NCBI GenBank assembly: GCA_004352715.1
Contig: SCFE01000033.1
Location: 1,546,558-1,610,557 of the forward strand
DNA: 64,000 bases
Reading direction: 5' to 3'
Origin: Hofstenia miamia
Lineage: Eukaryota > Xenacoelomorpha > Acoela
Shown piece by piece: positions 25,901 through 36,149 of the stretch (position 1 is the stretch's first letter; every line of letters starts with the position of its first letter). The notes beneath the pieces were generated by a model. The model searched no databases and was not told the origin of the DNA. It saw nothing but the letters and a program-made list of their open reading frames with translations. Position numbers and translations under genes: made by a program.

Positions 25901-28900
25901 AAAACTAAGTATAAACGCAAACATTTGAATTTTTCAATCTTTATTAATGAAGATTCATGCATGTCGATGAGTAATAATCCAACAATTTAATGAAGATATC
26001 CCATCAATTTCGTAATACAAATAGACGTAAATTGATGCAAATAAGAATTAAGCATGGAAATAGCTAAAAATGAAACCCTATAAATTCCTATCAATGAAAA
26101 ATAAGTTATTGAACATAATTTTTTAACTAATTAAGTTGTAGTTGAATAAACGTTTTTAAGCAAGTTGATAAAGACTGGGATTTTGTATTCGAGCAACTTA
26201 AATTTACCAAATTCAAAAATTGCCATGCTATATAAACTAACTTAGTTCCAAAGCCTTTTCATTACACACAAATTTATATACAACTCACCCATTTGTCGAA
26301 TTCTCAAATATTGCAAATAACTTAGTAGCACAGAAAAAGCTTAATCTTCTTGATAACGACTGACATTGAATGAAATCTTCGAGGTGCTAAAAATTGTAAG
26401 TGCAAAACGCAAACATTAAAAACCCAACATAATAAAGTAGAGGCTGACAAAGTTTGTTATATGGGTCATCGGAACTTCGAGGTTCCTTTTCCAATACTTC
26501 CAATACCCAAGTGAGAAATTCATGTTTATCCAACATATTCTCCTAAAATATTGGTAATATTATAATAAGTCAAAAAATATCGACTTCACACAAATATTTC
26601 GTGAAACGTAGTCCATAATGCCAAGCCTTGCGACTCCACTCAACCTCTTCGGATGGAGTTTCAGTGTAGCGAGTTTCACTATTGTGAATCTTCACAAAGT
26701 GTTCTCGTAAGAAACGACATAAACTTTGGGTCCATTCTAAAATTTGTTGTTTTAACAAATAAAAAAAAGCAATTTACCGATAACAGGGTCGTTATTTAAA
26801 AGCCTGTTCACACGAATTTTTTTAGCAGATTCGTTATGAGATGCCGACTGGGCAGATGCCATTTTTAAAAGCCATGCAGCCTTAACAACGGCACCTCATA
26901 ATCCACTAAAGCGGCATACAATTCATCTTTTTTGGGGAAAATAGGAACGTGTTTACCAAGATTTGATAAACATTTAGAACCATTTGATAAATCTAGCATC
27001 CACTGACGGAGTGCCATGCGGTTGCGCTGAGTAACAACCCAAAATAGATCTTTGTGTATAGCTTGTCTTTTCTTTGAACTTTCAACATATGTGTCAAGCT
27101 GATCCTTCTCCTGTTTGATTTTTGAAAGAGACAAAATTAACTAAATAAAAATAATAGTAATAATAATAATAATAAATCGCTTTATTTCCTGTACACAATA
27201 CATAAACAATTGTAAAAAAGTGTAAAACGGAAAAAAAATCAGTAATTGTAACTGGAAATGTATCGACTTCGCTCACGTATATATCAGTTCTGGTAAATTG
27301 CATTCTTTCCTTCTGTCTGGTGTTAATATTACTATGAAATCTGTTAATGTCGTTATATAGAGGCTGAGAGGGACCAGTTTGAATTCTTTTATAGGTTTTG
27401 ATGAACTGATTTTTATATGGTGTATTAACCATGTCAATTAGGTGGACTTTTTTTCTTCTAGCTAATTTGGACAATAATTTTCTATAATTTTAAAGTCAAT
27501 CGTGGAACCCAAACTTCAGAAGCATAGAGAAAATGTACGAAAAATCAATTTCTTAGTGTTAGCGTCCATAAAACAAACAAAACCGGATAAATTACGCATA
27601 ATATGACACATTTTGCATGTCAATGAAGTCACATGTTCTTTTCAGGTTAAGTTCTAATCAATTTCTACTCCTAAGCGTTTAACTATTCTACAAGTAGGTG
27701 CCCTACAATCGTCTACTTCAAAACTGAAATTTAAAGAAATGATTTAGTACATATTTTATTGTTATTACACAGATTAATTAGATTTCAGCTATGCCCCCAA
27801 TTTCGCTGTCCGACCTCAAAAATTTGAGCGATGCCCAGTTTGCCTCCGCTGTTGGTGGTCTGAAGAAAGACGCCATCATTTCGTTGTTACGCCAAGCGGT
27901 CTCTGCTCTCTCTACCTCGACTCCGTCCACCAATGATGGCACTGGCGTCATATCATCCTTATCTGACTCCTCTCTGCAATCCCAAATGTTCTCCTACAGT
28001 GCTGCTGCCTCGCGTTCTGTCTCATCTCTCCCCAATAATCCTGCTCCGAGTTTCACACCCGTGCTTGCTCCTCCTTCTGCTCTANNNNNNNNNNNNNNNN
28101 NNNNNNNNNNNNNNNNNNNNNNNNNNNNNNNNNNNNNNNNNNNNNNNNNNNNNNNNNNNNNNNNNNNNNNNNNNNNNNNNNNNNNNNNNNNNNNNNNNNN
28201 NNNNNNNNNNNNNNNNNNNNNNNNNNNNNNNNNNNNNNNNNNNNNNNNNNNNNNNNNNNNNNNNNNNNNNNNNNNNNNNNNNNNNNNNNNNNNNNNNNNN
28301 NNNNNNNNNNNNNNNNNNNNNNNNNNNNNNNNNNNNNNNNNNNNNNNNNNNNNNNNNNNNNNNNNNNNNNNNNNNNNNNNNNNNNNNNNNNNNNNNNNNN
28401 NNNNNNNNNNNNNNNNNNNNNNNNNNNNNNNNNNNNNNNNNNNNNNNNNNNNNNNNNNNNNNNNNNNNNNNNNNNNNNNNNNNNNNNNNNNNNNNNNNNN
28501 NNNNNNNNNNNNNNNNNNNNNNNNNNNNNNNNNNNNNNNNNNNNNNNNNNNNNNNNNNNNNNNNNNNNNNNNNNNNNNNNNNNNNNNNNNNNNNNNNNNN
28601 NNNNNNNNNNNNNNNNNNNNNNNNNNNNNNNNNNNNNNNNNNNNNNNNNNNNNNNNNNNNNNNNNNNNNNNNNNNNNNNNNNNNNNNNNNNNNNNNNNNN
28701 NNNNNNNNNNNNNNNNNNNNNNNNNNNNNNNNNNNNNNNNNNNNNNNNNNNNNNNNNNNNNNNNNNNNNNNNNNNNNNNNNNNNNNNNNNNNNNNNNNNN
28801 NNNNNNNNNNNNNNNNNNNNNNNNNNNNNNNNNNNNNNNNNNNNNNNNNNNNNNNNNNNNNNNNNNNNNNNNNNNNNNNNNNNNNNNNNNNNNNNNNNNN

Positions 28901-31637
28901 NNNNNNNNNNNNNNNNNNNNNNNNNNNNNNNNNNNNNNNNNNNNNNNNNNNNNNNNNNNNNNNNNNNNNNNNNNNNNNNNNNNNNNNNNNNNNNNNNNNN
29001 NNNNNNNNNNNNNNNNNNNNNNNNNNNNNNNNNNNNNNNNNNNNNNNNNNNNNNNNNNNNNNNNNNNNNNNNNNNNNNNNNNNNTAGCAGTCGTTCATCA
29101 ATTTTTCAGTTCATTTCAATTTCATATTATTAATTATAATCTTGACTTAACGCACTACTAAGGTTTCCACCTTGGTACGAAAGTGTTTATTTTTAAAATA
29201 TTCCGTTTAAAGTTGCGCTTTTCAAACATTATTCAATTCTTTCCATAGTGATTAAATTACAAAATGCGATACCACAAACTCACTTGACAACACAATCTAA
29301 GAGTATTATAACTGTAGTTGCTTCGCATTAGTTAAAATTCGATTTCTGTTGTGGCTGTGCTGTTGTTCTCAGTGACCACATTGTTTCTCTGCTCTGCGTT
29401 TACAACCCTCCTTCGAAAAGTGCCTTTCGCATTCCCATTGCTGATTTATCATCTATGTTCGAGTCTTTTCATGACCAGTCTACCTACCTCTCTCGTCACC
29501 TTGGCTTTTCCATTCGTCCTCATTTTCTTGTTTGTGGTGACTTCAATCTTCCTAATGTCTGCTGGAATGCGTTCGACTCTACTGACACTTATGAGTCTGC
29601 AGTTTTAGAAGTTTTTGCCTGCTATTCTCTTGAACAACTTGTATTTTCTCCTACTTCCAGCTCCTCTCTGCTTGATTTGGTTCTGTGCTCTCACCCCGAT
29701 TACATATTTTGATGGCTTTCCTCTTTGCTGAGCCCTTCTCCGACTTCGCCTACTCTTCCATTTGCTCCTATTTCATCTCCTGCGACTGTCCTCGCTGCCA
29801 TAAAACTTGACTTGTTTTTATTTTCTTGTTGTGTATGCCTTCAGCGGCTAAATAAAGTCATTGATTATTATTATTATTATTATTATAATGGATTGGATAG
29901 TGTGATAATATAATAAAATCACTATAAAATTCTGTACCTCTTTTTGAATATTACCGACATTATCACGTTCACTGCCACTCTAAAGTAGATTTGATTAAAA
30001 TGAGAATAAACCTTACAAATAATACCTCTTCAGCAAATGGGGTATTCGAAAAACCTGCTTTTAAATGATTAGCATTCAGATCATCCTAAATAACCAACAT
30101 TAAATTTTTAAGTTTCGAAATTAAAGTAAGTGAAAGTTAGTGTACCAGCTTAATTCATTACAAATTAGAAAATAACAGCTATACTTAAATTGCAATTTGT
30201 AAGCATAAAAACTCAAATTTTCATACACTAGAGATTACAGTAATATAAGAATAGCGAATTTAAATGATCAAATCTGCGTAGCTTGCAGAATGGTCTCAGA
30301 CAATGTTTCCCTCATTAACGGCTAGTTAAATGGTTGCAATCATTAACACGGTATTTATGGATCGCAGCTTAAGCTCGAAAATATGCTACGACCTCCAAAG
30401 TACGACTACCGAAACTATGTATATCAGTAAAGCTCATTTAAATATGTATTTCGAAAATTGACTCTTTATTTCATCTACAATTCGCGCTTGTGTGCAAACT
30501 TATATTGAGCACTGGTGAGAAAAATTGGACAATAAATAAATACATAGATAAACACCAACAACAAAACTCTTATTTCAATCGAATAAACATCCAATTGCAC
30601 ACAAAACAAAATAATTAAAATAACTAGAAGCAATGTAGGTATCTTGCAGGGAAAATTGTAAGTTCTTGCTTTCGGTTTACTTTTGGCACTGTGGCATTTC
30701 TTTCTCTGAGGGTGCTCATTGAATAGTAACTACGCTGTGGCAGTAAAAGGTTAAAAAGATGTCGTGGGCTCTGGATGGCCTTAAATATTTTGCTATAGGA
30801 ATTGCGAATAATTTCTCTGAATGGCTCAAAACGGCGTTGAACAATATAGAATGTGGAATATAGTTAATTCCATGAAACTTAAGCTGCAATATTAATAATA
30901 AATTGTATTTTTTCTACTATGATTACTTTTGAATGAACCAAATATACACAATTTGTAATTTAACTACATACTGTTATCCATGGAATATAAAAAACAACTT
31001 AAAATGCGTCAGGTAATTTCCATCTATAGATAACTATATCGTTGCATATTCAATTATTTTGATCGCGGCAAAGTTTTGATTGATAATCCCGTGATTTTAT
31101 TTAGAATCTTAAACCATATCTAAATAAATATAATCTATAGCTAGAATGATCAGGTTCTTCAAGATGTTTCATACTTGATGTAAGCAATGATAAATCTGTA
31201 TTAATGATCTATCTTGTGATGTTCTTATTGTATGGAATCACCGAGTGGAGTCATCCAATTTTGAATTTTTCTTTGAACAAAAGGACTCTTGTTTTGTGTA
31301 TTCTTGGCATTGTAGAAAATGTCTACACAGCCAGCAAATACAAAACAAAAGTAATGTTTTATGCCACTAAATCTTTTCGTGTGAGAATGAACAAGAAGTT
31401 AAAAATATACGCTTTACCTTATTCACCTTCTTGCCAAGACCAAACAATAATGTTAATATCGGTGCAATCTTAATTTATAAAATGTAGCCCCTAATAAGGT
31501 TAAAAAATCCCATTAATAATATAAATTCAAATAACCTCTTTTTGCTTAGGATCTTGGAAATATACATCAGGGGGTCCTAATTTTAATCTTTTTAAAGGAC
31601 GTTTTTCATAATCTTGTGATAGTGTAGTAAATGCCAT
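10025..31637 (-). CDS. MED12: MED12, Mediator complex kinase-module subunit (3' end missing)
   Basis: MED12 links the CDK8 kinase module to Mediator in the nucleus and activates cyclin C/CDK8. I placed 24 exons, all phases agreeing: 31536-31637, 30026-30085, 29938-29979, 26777-27110, 26585-26736, 26429-26542, 26289-26386, 25307-25443, 24467-24646, 24158-24298, 21984-22132, 21460-21541, 20347-20622, 19742-20031, 18613-18773, 18079-18187, 14929-15044, 13591-13735, 13017-13389, 12688-12914, 11737-12030, 11089-11261, 10401-10536, 10025-10194. Hallmarks are the N-terminal [19 protein letters not shown] (the CDK8-activating region of the family), [42 protein letters not shown][10 protein letters not shown] and [18 protein letters not shown]. 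They follow the order of animal MED12. About 1353 codons are present against roughly 2180 in human, and the P/Q-rich tail is absent. Exon 4 carries two compensating frame shifts. Exon 9 is partly duplicated by an assembly join. Confidence 0.95.
16302..17580 (+). mobile_element. hAT element nested in the piggyBac-type copy
   Basis: Target duplications CCTGAACA (16302-16309) and CCTGTACA (17573-17580) match at 7 of 8 bases. The 1263 bp element begins CAGTGTTGATAGTTTAAAT and its right end, reverse complemented, begins CAGTGATGATAGTTTAAAT. Many subterminal copies of CTGTTTAAAC and GGCCGTTTAAA follow, typical of transposase-binding repeats in hAT elements. It encodes only the end of a transposase. 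A single N at 16742 suggests that internal sequence may be missing from the assembly. Confidence 0.85.
16629..17393 (+). CDS. hAT transposase, C-terminal part
   Basis: An open frame of 254 residues ends with the hAT dimerisation region: [19 protein letters not shown] followed by [18 protein letters not shown]. The upstream part (around residues 40-70, [20 protein letters not shown]) also looks like the linker of this family. The BED finger and the DDE catalytic core are absent. The N at 16742 (codon 38) marks a join, so the apparent start is not the native one. The copy is presumably inactive. The surrounding element is bounded by target duplications. Confidence 0.75.
   Translation: MCGYYSIQFVSVYMRWVEPSQKNGCVTKNSLFFQPTAXLVADNIVYAVKELEKACVKACQSDRLCDIVKQFFSRFHTVFSLHRRFGVFPSVLLCCSLLNPNKSARRILTDHEKNLGTTYLKSFERHILQEVGEVIEVPQPVQQSKTSMSAVDELFEEFDEVIKKKPRMDKAESFTLIQEFEKFDSEINIPDKTAFEFFSQNTSFTKLRDAAHALLGILPSPANCERSFSRAAILTDGRRNRIKMKSVKDRLILL
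22498..23379. mobile_element. hAT-type element, 866 bp, with perfect 8 bp target duplication
   Basis: CTAATTAT at 22498-22505 and 23372-23379 flanks a segment that starts TAGGAACCGGAAA and ends with its reverse complement TTTCCGGTTCCTA. The perfect 8 bp duplication and 13 bp terminal inverted repeat support a hAT-superfamily insertion. The interior holds a short minus-strand frame (22807-22998) that I cannot assign to any transposase. It lies in the MED12 intron between exons 11 and 10. Confidence 0.8.
24509..25409. repeat. 450 bp direct duplication across a single N (assembly artefact)
   Basis: 24509-24958 and 24960-25409 are identical 450 bp segments with one N between them at 24959. The duplication covers most of MED12 exon 9 and part of exon 8. 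The result is a second, truncated exon-9 copy (24960-25096) and a truncated exon-8 copy. Only 24467-24646 and 25307-25443 keep full exons with splice sites. Unmerged overlapping contig ends explain this best. Confidence 0.9.
27130..27745 (-). mobile_element. 3' end of a non-LTR retrotransposon, minus strand
   Basis: The minus strand carries a decayed reverse-transcriptase C-terminal region, including [12 protein letters not shown] and a basic tail ([15 protein letters not shown]). Then come an AATAAA and a run of ATT triplets at about 27157-27175, a common 3' tail of CR1/L2-type LINEs. Stops interrupt the frame. It sits in MED12 intron 3, immediately next to the exon 4 acceptor, so the LINE tail abuts that splice site. 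Confidence 0.6.
27791..28084 (+). CDS. LINE ORF1-like N-terminus, cut by gap
   Basis: Ninety-eight codons are open from the ATG up to the N run. The first 40 residues are helical and charged ([19 protein letters not shown]). The rest is Ser/Pro/Ala-rich. I know no named domain for it. Its place upstream of an endonuclease fragment on the same strand suggests LINE ORF1. Confidence 0.4.
29330..29712 (+). pseudogene. AP-endonuclease domain fragment of a LINE
   Basis: The frame includes [18 protein letters not shown], the [14 protein letters not shown] motif (the catalytic GDFN block) and [13 protein letters not shown] before a stop. These are consecutive motifs of APE-type endonucleases of non-LTR retrotransposons. 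The N-terminal motifs fall in or before the gap and the reverse transcriptase is absent, so the copy is dead. Confidence 0.65.
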
Positions 31638-31860
31638 CGCAAAGGAAAATCTATCTCAGTTTGGCACTACTCAAATTTTTATGACGTCATTCCCGCATTT
31701 GACGTAATACACGTTAATGGGATGTTGGATGTCCTAATAGATTTTTTTCGAAATGAGTTAATTTATTAGAGGCGAAACTTCTTGCAAACTTAAGTGACGT
31801 TTACAATTAATGGGGACATTTTAAAGAGGTTTTCGTTTAAATTGTGAAGTTTGTAGTTAC
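31638..31860. promoter_or_regulatory. Bidirectional promoter between MED12 and TRAM with CRE-like sites
   Basis: The two start codons point away from each other across only 223 bp. The interval has a perfect palindromic CRE/ATF element TGACGTCA at 31682-31689, a variant TGACGTAA at 31700-31707 and a half-site TGACGT at 31795-31800. No TATA box is evident. Activity and transcription starts are inferred from layout and not shown by the sequence. Confidence 0.6.
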
Positions 31861-33817
31861 ATGGCTGCTAAAAAAAAGCCATCGTCTTCCAAAAACCCAC
31901 CTTTTCCCAGCCACGATTTTTTCATTCAAAATCATGGCGATATTGCTGTCTGTGCAATGGCTGTTGTGTTCCTTGGATTAGTCTTTCAGGTAGATTTGTT
32001 GATTCTTAATTGTCACACATTGTTTAGGCTACTATCGAGCTATCTTCAAAAATTATTTTTCTCAACTATAACATTTCCACTGAAAGTTTGTTAAAATTTA
32101 TTTAGTACGTTTTAACGAAATATTTAGATCGTTCGGAACTGCAAAATAGGTTTCATTCTTATGCTTACTATGTTGCTGGACCTTTCGATTGGTTAAACAT
32201 AGCATATTATAGTGTTGGAGCTATTATATTTCATGCTTTGATTCAAGAGTATATATTAGATGTAAGCTTTAGCACATTAGTTTTTTCTAATTTTTCCTTA
32301 GAAACTTGGAAAGAAGCTTCATTTGTCCAAATCAAAAAATGCTAAATTTAATGAATCTGGTCAACTTGCCGTCTTCTACGCTATTTCAGTTGGTCTTGCT
32401 GTATATATTTGTTACTTGGTATGAATTTGTTATCATACTATATTACAGTATGATTTTAGGAAGATTTTTTTTCAACTCCATCAATTATATGGTCAGATTA
32501 TCCACAAGTTTTTCATATGTAAGCACCTGGGTTTCATTTTTTTAAATTGTATTTAGATATTTTTAGTACATTCGTACTGTAATTAGAATCTGTTAATATA
32601 GAAGGTTTAAAAGATATTTTAGTTGCTTCGTATATTTTATTACTTTGTGTTATCCCTTGTTATTTTTATACTGAGATTATTGTTATTGTGCGTTATTAAT
32701 TTGCTCGCAGTATTGAAATAGGTATATATAAAAATATGGTTTGCATTTCTGTGCTCGTTAATTGAATTAATCTGAATTCGTAATTATGGAAACTTTCTTA
32801 GGACCTTGCAGAAGTTTTTTTTCATTGTTCAGCTTGCTTATTGGTTTCACGTATTTCCTGAACTTTATTTACAAAGAATTAGGAAGGTAAGACATTTGGT
32901 TATTCCTAATTTTGTGTGTCGATTAGGAGGACATGAGTTCGCATTCAACTTATGCTTCACTCTACATAGTTTTCATTACAGCAGGATATTTCATGAAGTA
33001 CACTTATTTTTTATTTTCTCTGTATAATTTTTTATTTAGTTTCAGTCGTCTTGCTTTAATTCTGCTTTCTTTGCATTATGTTGCTGAACTACTGTTTCAT
33101 GTGTCTCGTTTCTTAAAGCTTATTGATTGGCCTGAGTGTACTAGAATTATGTAAGAGAGATTTAATAGTTCATCTATTTATATTATTTAGGTTTGTGTTA
33201 TGGGCATTAGTTTTCATAAGCACACGATTCATCACGGGTGCGATCGCTTGGCTTGCATTATGGTAGTTTTTTATAAACCGATTATTAATATATATCATGA
33301 TTTAGGGTTGGTTTCGCAAAATTTGATGTTAAAAACATTGATATTAAGTCTGGTAATTTTAACACGGCAACTATAAGGTATGAATTGTTTTTAAACTGCT
33401 GTTGAGAATTTTTTAATAGCATTTAGAAATCTCGAGAAGTAGTCATTGCTGTAATATCTAAATTTTTGAGACAAAATTGAATCAATTCATTTTGTTTAAT
33501 ATATTTTAGAGCTGTTGGTTTGGCTGCCATTTGCCTTTTACAGATATGGTTGATGTGGAATTTTATCAATTTCCAATTACAATATTATCGGGATTCTACC
33601 ACATCACAGCCTCCATCATATCTTGAGATTTTAGAAGAAGAACATACTCCTGATCAAGGAAAGAAAAAGAAAAGTAAGTTTTCGTTCTTTATATTGTTAT
33701 TCGTTCATTCCATATTTTATTTAATTTTTTAATGTTTTTTTAGAGAGAATGGTAGAAAGCCATTATGACAAAACTGGATCACCTCGTGTCCGGCAAAGAC
33801 CTGCTAAGGCTAAATAG
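31861..33817 (+). CDS. TRAM1: TRAM, translocating chain-associated membrane protein
   Basis: TRAM is a multi-pass ER membrane protein next to the Sec61 channel that helps nascent secretory and membrane proteins insert. Eleven exons join in frame: 31861-31989, 32106-32261, 32302-32418, 32460-32518, 32802-32886, 32927-32997, 33040-33150, 33191-33262, 33306-33377, 33510-33673, 33744-33817. The product is 369 residues (human TRAM1 374). Family features seen: N-terminal SHDFFIQNHGDI, KFNESGQLAVFYA, the TLC-domain block QLAYWFHVFPELYLQR, LHYVAELLFHVSR, and WLMWNFINFQL before a Lys-rich cytosolic tail. Several hydrophobic segments fit the usual eight membrane spans. Intron 6 is only 42 bp, a multiple of three without stops. 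TRAM1 and TRAM2 cannot be separated from this alone. It is divergent from MED12. Confidence 0.95.
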
Positions 33818-35740
33818 TCTATTAATTTCTACTTAGTTTGTTTTAAAGTCAATATTTGCTTTGGGATTTGTTATTTATAGATTTAATATAATTTTCTTAA
33901 TATTTCTAATACAGTTTTTAAATTTTCTACATTGTTGAGTTTTGCTTTGAAATTATAAGTAAAGTATTCCTTTTCATTTTTGCATCTATTGCTATTGTGT
34001 ATCTAACAGTTTCCAATTTGTTTAGCTTTTGAGGACAAATTATAATCGTCAATGTTGGTGATCAGAGAATTAGTTACTTCTGCAAGTGCTAGAATTTTTT
34101 ATTTAAGTGTTTTTTTCAATATGTTGACAATTTTGGAAATTTTAGAATGCAAAGACTATGAAAATTTTGTATCTATTTTTGGCATTGCTCTTATTTTTGC
34201 AAAATTCCGACTTTATGAAAATTGTATTCTTATAAAATGTATTCAATGGTTTTACAATAACTACTCCAAGGTGAGCCATCTCATACAAATGCAAAATTGG
34301 CGTTAGTACAATTGAGACTTTCTGAATTCCAAAATGTAGTGATAGGTTTTACTATACTAATATATTTAGTGATATTTATCTATAATGAAAATTGGGGTCC
34401 CTTTAGTATATGTTTGGAAACTATGAATTTAAGCACACTGTTGGCATTACGATGTTTGTTACCACTAATCCCCTGTCTTTGATTTAGGATCACCCAAAAT
34501 CCATTTAAATTGTTAATGAATTTTAAGCATTCTAAAGTGCTGCAATAGCACAAAGGTTCTTAAAAGCTTTGGCTATATTCACGAAAATTATTTCTCCAAA
34601 CATTGGAATAAGCAGTTTATAATGTTCTCCATGTTCATACACTAAAAATAAATTTACTGCTAAATCTTTGTGGGTAATATTAATTTATGTACGTAATCAT
34701 ATTTTGGATCTACTTGTTGCTTTTTATTTTTGAGGTTTAACTTTTACATTTTTAAAATTTTATATTTGTAACTTGCTTCACAATTGTAGAATGTTTGATA
34801 ACTTCAACCGTTGCATTGTTTAAACATTGCTCATAGTAATAGCAATTTAAAAAAGCAAAGACAACGATTTATGATCTAAATAACGAAACAAAAAAGACGC
34901 TATTAGTCCTTGCAACGCAAAATTCATTAATTGAATTTAAGGGAGAATTTTACTTGCAGAAAGGTTTTTGTATTACGTAATACATTTATACATTTGAAAG
35001 AACGTTTCTGAACACATGCGCGTTTAAGCTAGCCGATTAACCCTAAATATCTCATTCGCTTAGAGACACAAACCAGAGACAAATCACAGAATTATTTTAA
35101 TGTATATGATTACTCCACTTAATCTCTAATATTTCCAAACAATGATGGTTTTGAATCTTTCTTAAGCCTAATTAAACAGTTTAACACCCGGAATGATTCG
35201 GAAATCAAAATAATGCCGTCATGGTAAAAATTCCGCCATCCGTGGATAAACTACGTTTACTGTAAAAATATAATCTAATAATTGAGATCTTATTTGTTTG
35301 GGCTTCTAACACGGTCATTTTGAACGTTGTAATTAAGCAAGGTGATTTGTCATGACAAATAAGGCTTTGTTGGAAAAATCAGATTGAAAAGATGACATTC
35401 ATTAGCATAATTTACCTCAGCATTGTTTATAGTGCCCGACGTGCTCCAGTTCATTCATTATGATAAAGGGATTTATGTTGAAATTACAGTATCAAATGCA
35501 AGTTTTTGGAAAAGATTTTGCGACACTTGATGATACATCAACACAAAGATCAAGAAGAAACTAAATTTAACAATATAAACATTGTTCAGTCAAAAGTGCG
35601 ACTAAAATATACATTCACACTAATATACAGAATTTACAAGAAAATATTAATTATACTTAAATCGTGGTATTTCAATTTCTTTTTGTACTATAGTCAGCGG
35701 TAATAAACTTGAAACCTCCATTTATATTCGAACAATTCAG
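33818..35740. other. TRAM 3' flank and AT-rich intergenic sequence
   Basis: The first part is presumably TRAM 3' untranslated sequence. An AATAAA occurs at 34647-34652 but its use is not shown. No further gene, RNA or bounded repeat is recognised. The short frames here lack conserved motifs. Confidence 0.4.
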
Positions 35741-35744
35741 CCTA

Positions 35745-35960
35745 TGCGGTTTATATAATTGTTTTAAAGGTTTTTAGAGACTTAGATTTGTTAATTTCTG
35801 TAGGAAATTCATTCCAGAGATTGAGGTGTTAATAAAAGAATTTTGCATATTTTTCCTTCGGTTTTGTTTACCCTTTAATTTAGGTGCTTTTACTATGAAA
35901 ATTTGGAGTTTTGACATTAGATTTGTTGAATTGTAAAGAGCGATTTTTTAAGAATTTTGT
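35745..35960 (-). pseudogene. LINE reverse-transcriptase C-terminal remnant
   Basis: On the minus strand, broken frames give NSFINTS and LWNEFPTEINKSKSL. These correspond to the end of the reverse transcriptase of the LINE at 57-60 kb (NSFINNAISQWNEFPQEI). At DNA level the block GAAATTCATTCCA and the following TAATAAAAGAATTTTGC run parallel to 57209-57248. It is a short dead copy of that family. Confidence 0.6.
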
Positions 35961-36149
35961 AGAACGTACATAAAGATATTATAAATTGTCATTATTGGCT
36001 TCGAAATGTTTCCCTTGAATTCATTGTAAACTGATCGTTTTTTCTTCATACAGCTCAATGTAATATTAAATTTTTATGTATTTTAAATTTTCTTAGATAG
36101 TGTTTCAATTCCTGTATATAATATACAAGCAAAATTTAGATTACTTAAG

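Larger units (their letters stand above)
27780..29890 (+). mobile_element. Non-LTR retrotransposon with internal gap, plus strand
   Basis: The element is recognised from three parts. First is an ORF from 27791 ([19 protein letters not shown], then Ser/Thr/Pro-rich), probably the ORF1 N-terminus. After a 1000-N gap (28085-29084) comes an AP-endonuclease region at about 29340-29712 with [21 protein letters not shown] and LLDLVL. Last is a 3' end with AATAAAG followed by (ATT)n at about 29863-29885. The reverse transcriptase is missing between endonuclease and tail. Base composition is richer in C and T than the surrounding intron. It is inserted in MED12 intron 3. Confidence 0.65.

Noticed and set aside
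27164-29885. ATT triplet runs as host microsatellites
   Set aside because: Each run sits directly after AATAAA-type signals at a LINE end, so they are better read as LINE 3' tails.
34052-34482. Overlapping plus-strand frames downstream of TRAM
   Set aside because: Hydrophobic because of T-rich codons only. No homology to TRAM or any other membrane protein and no splice context.
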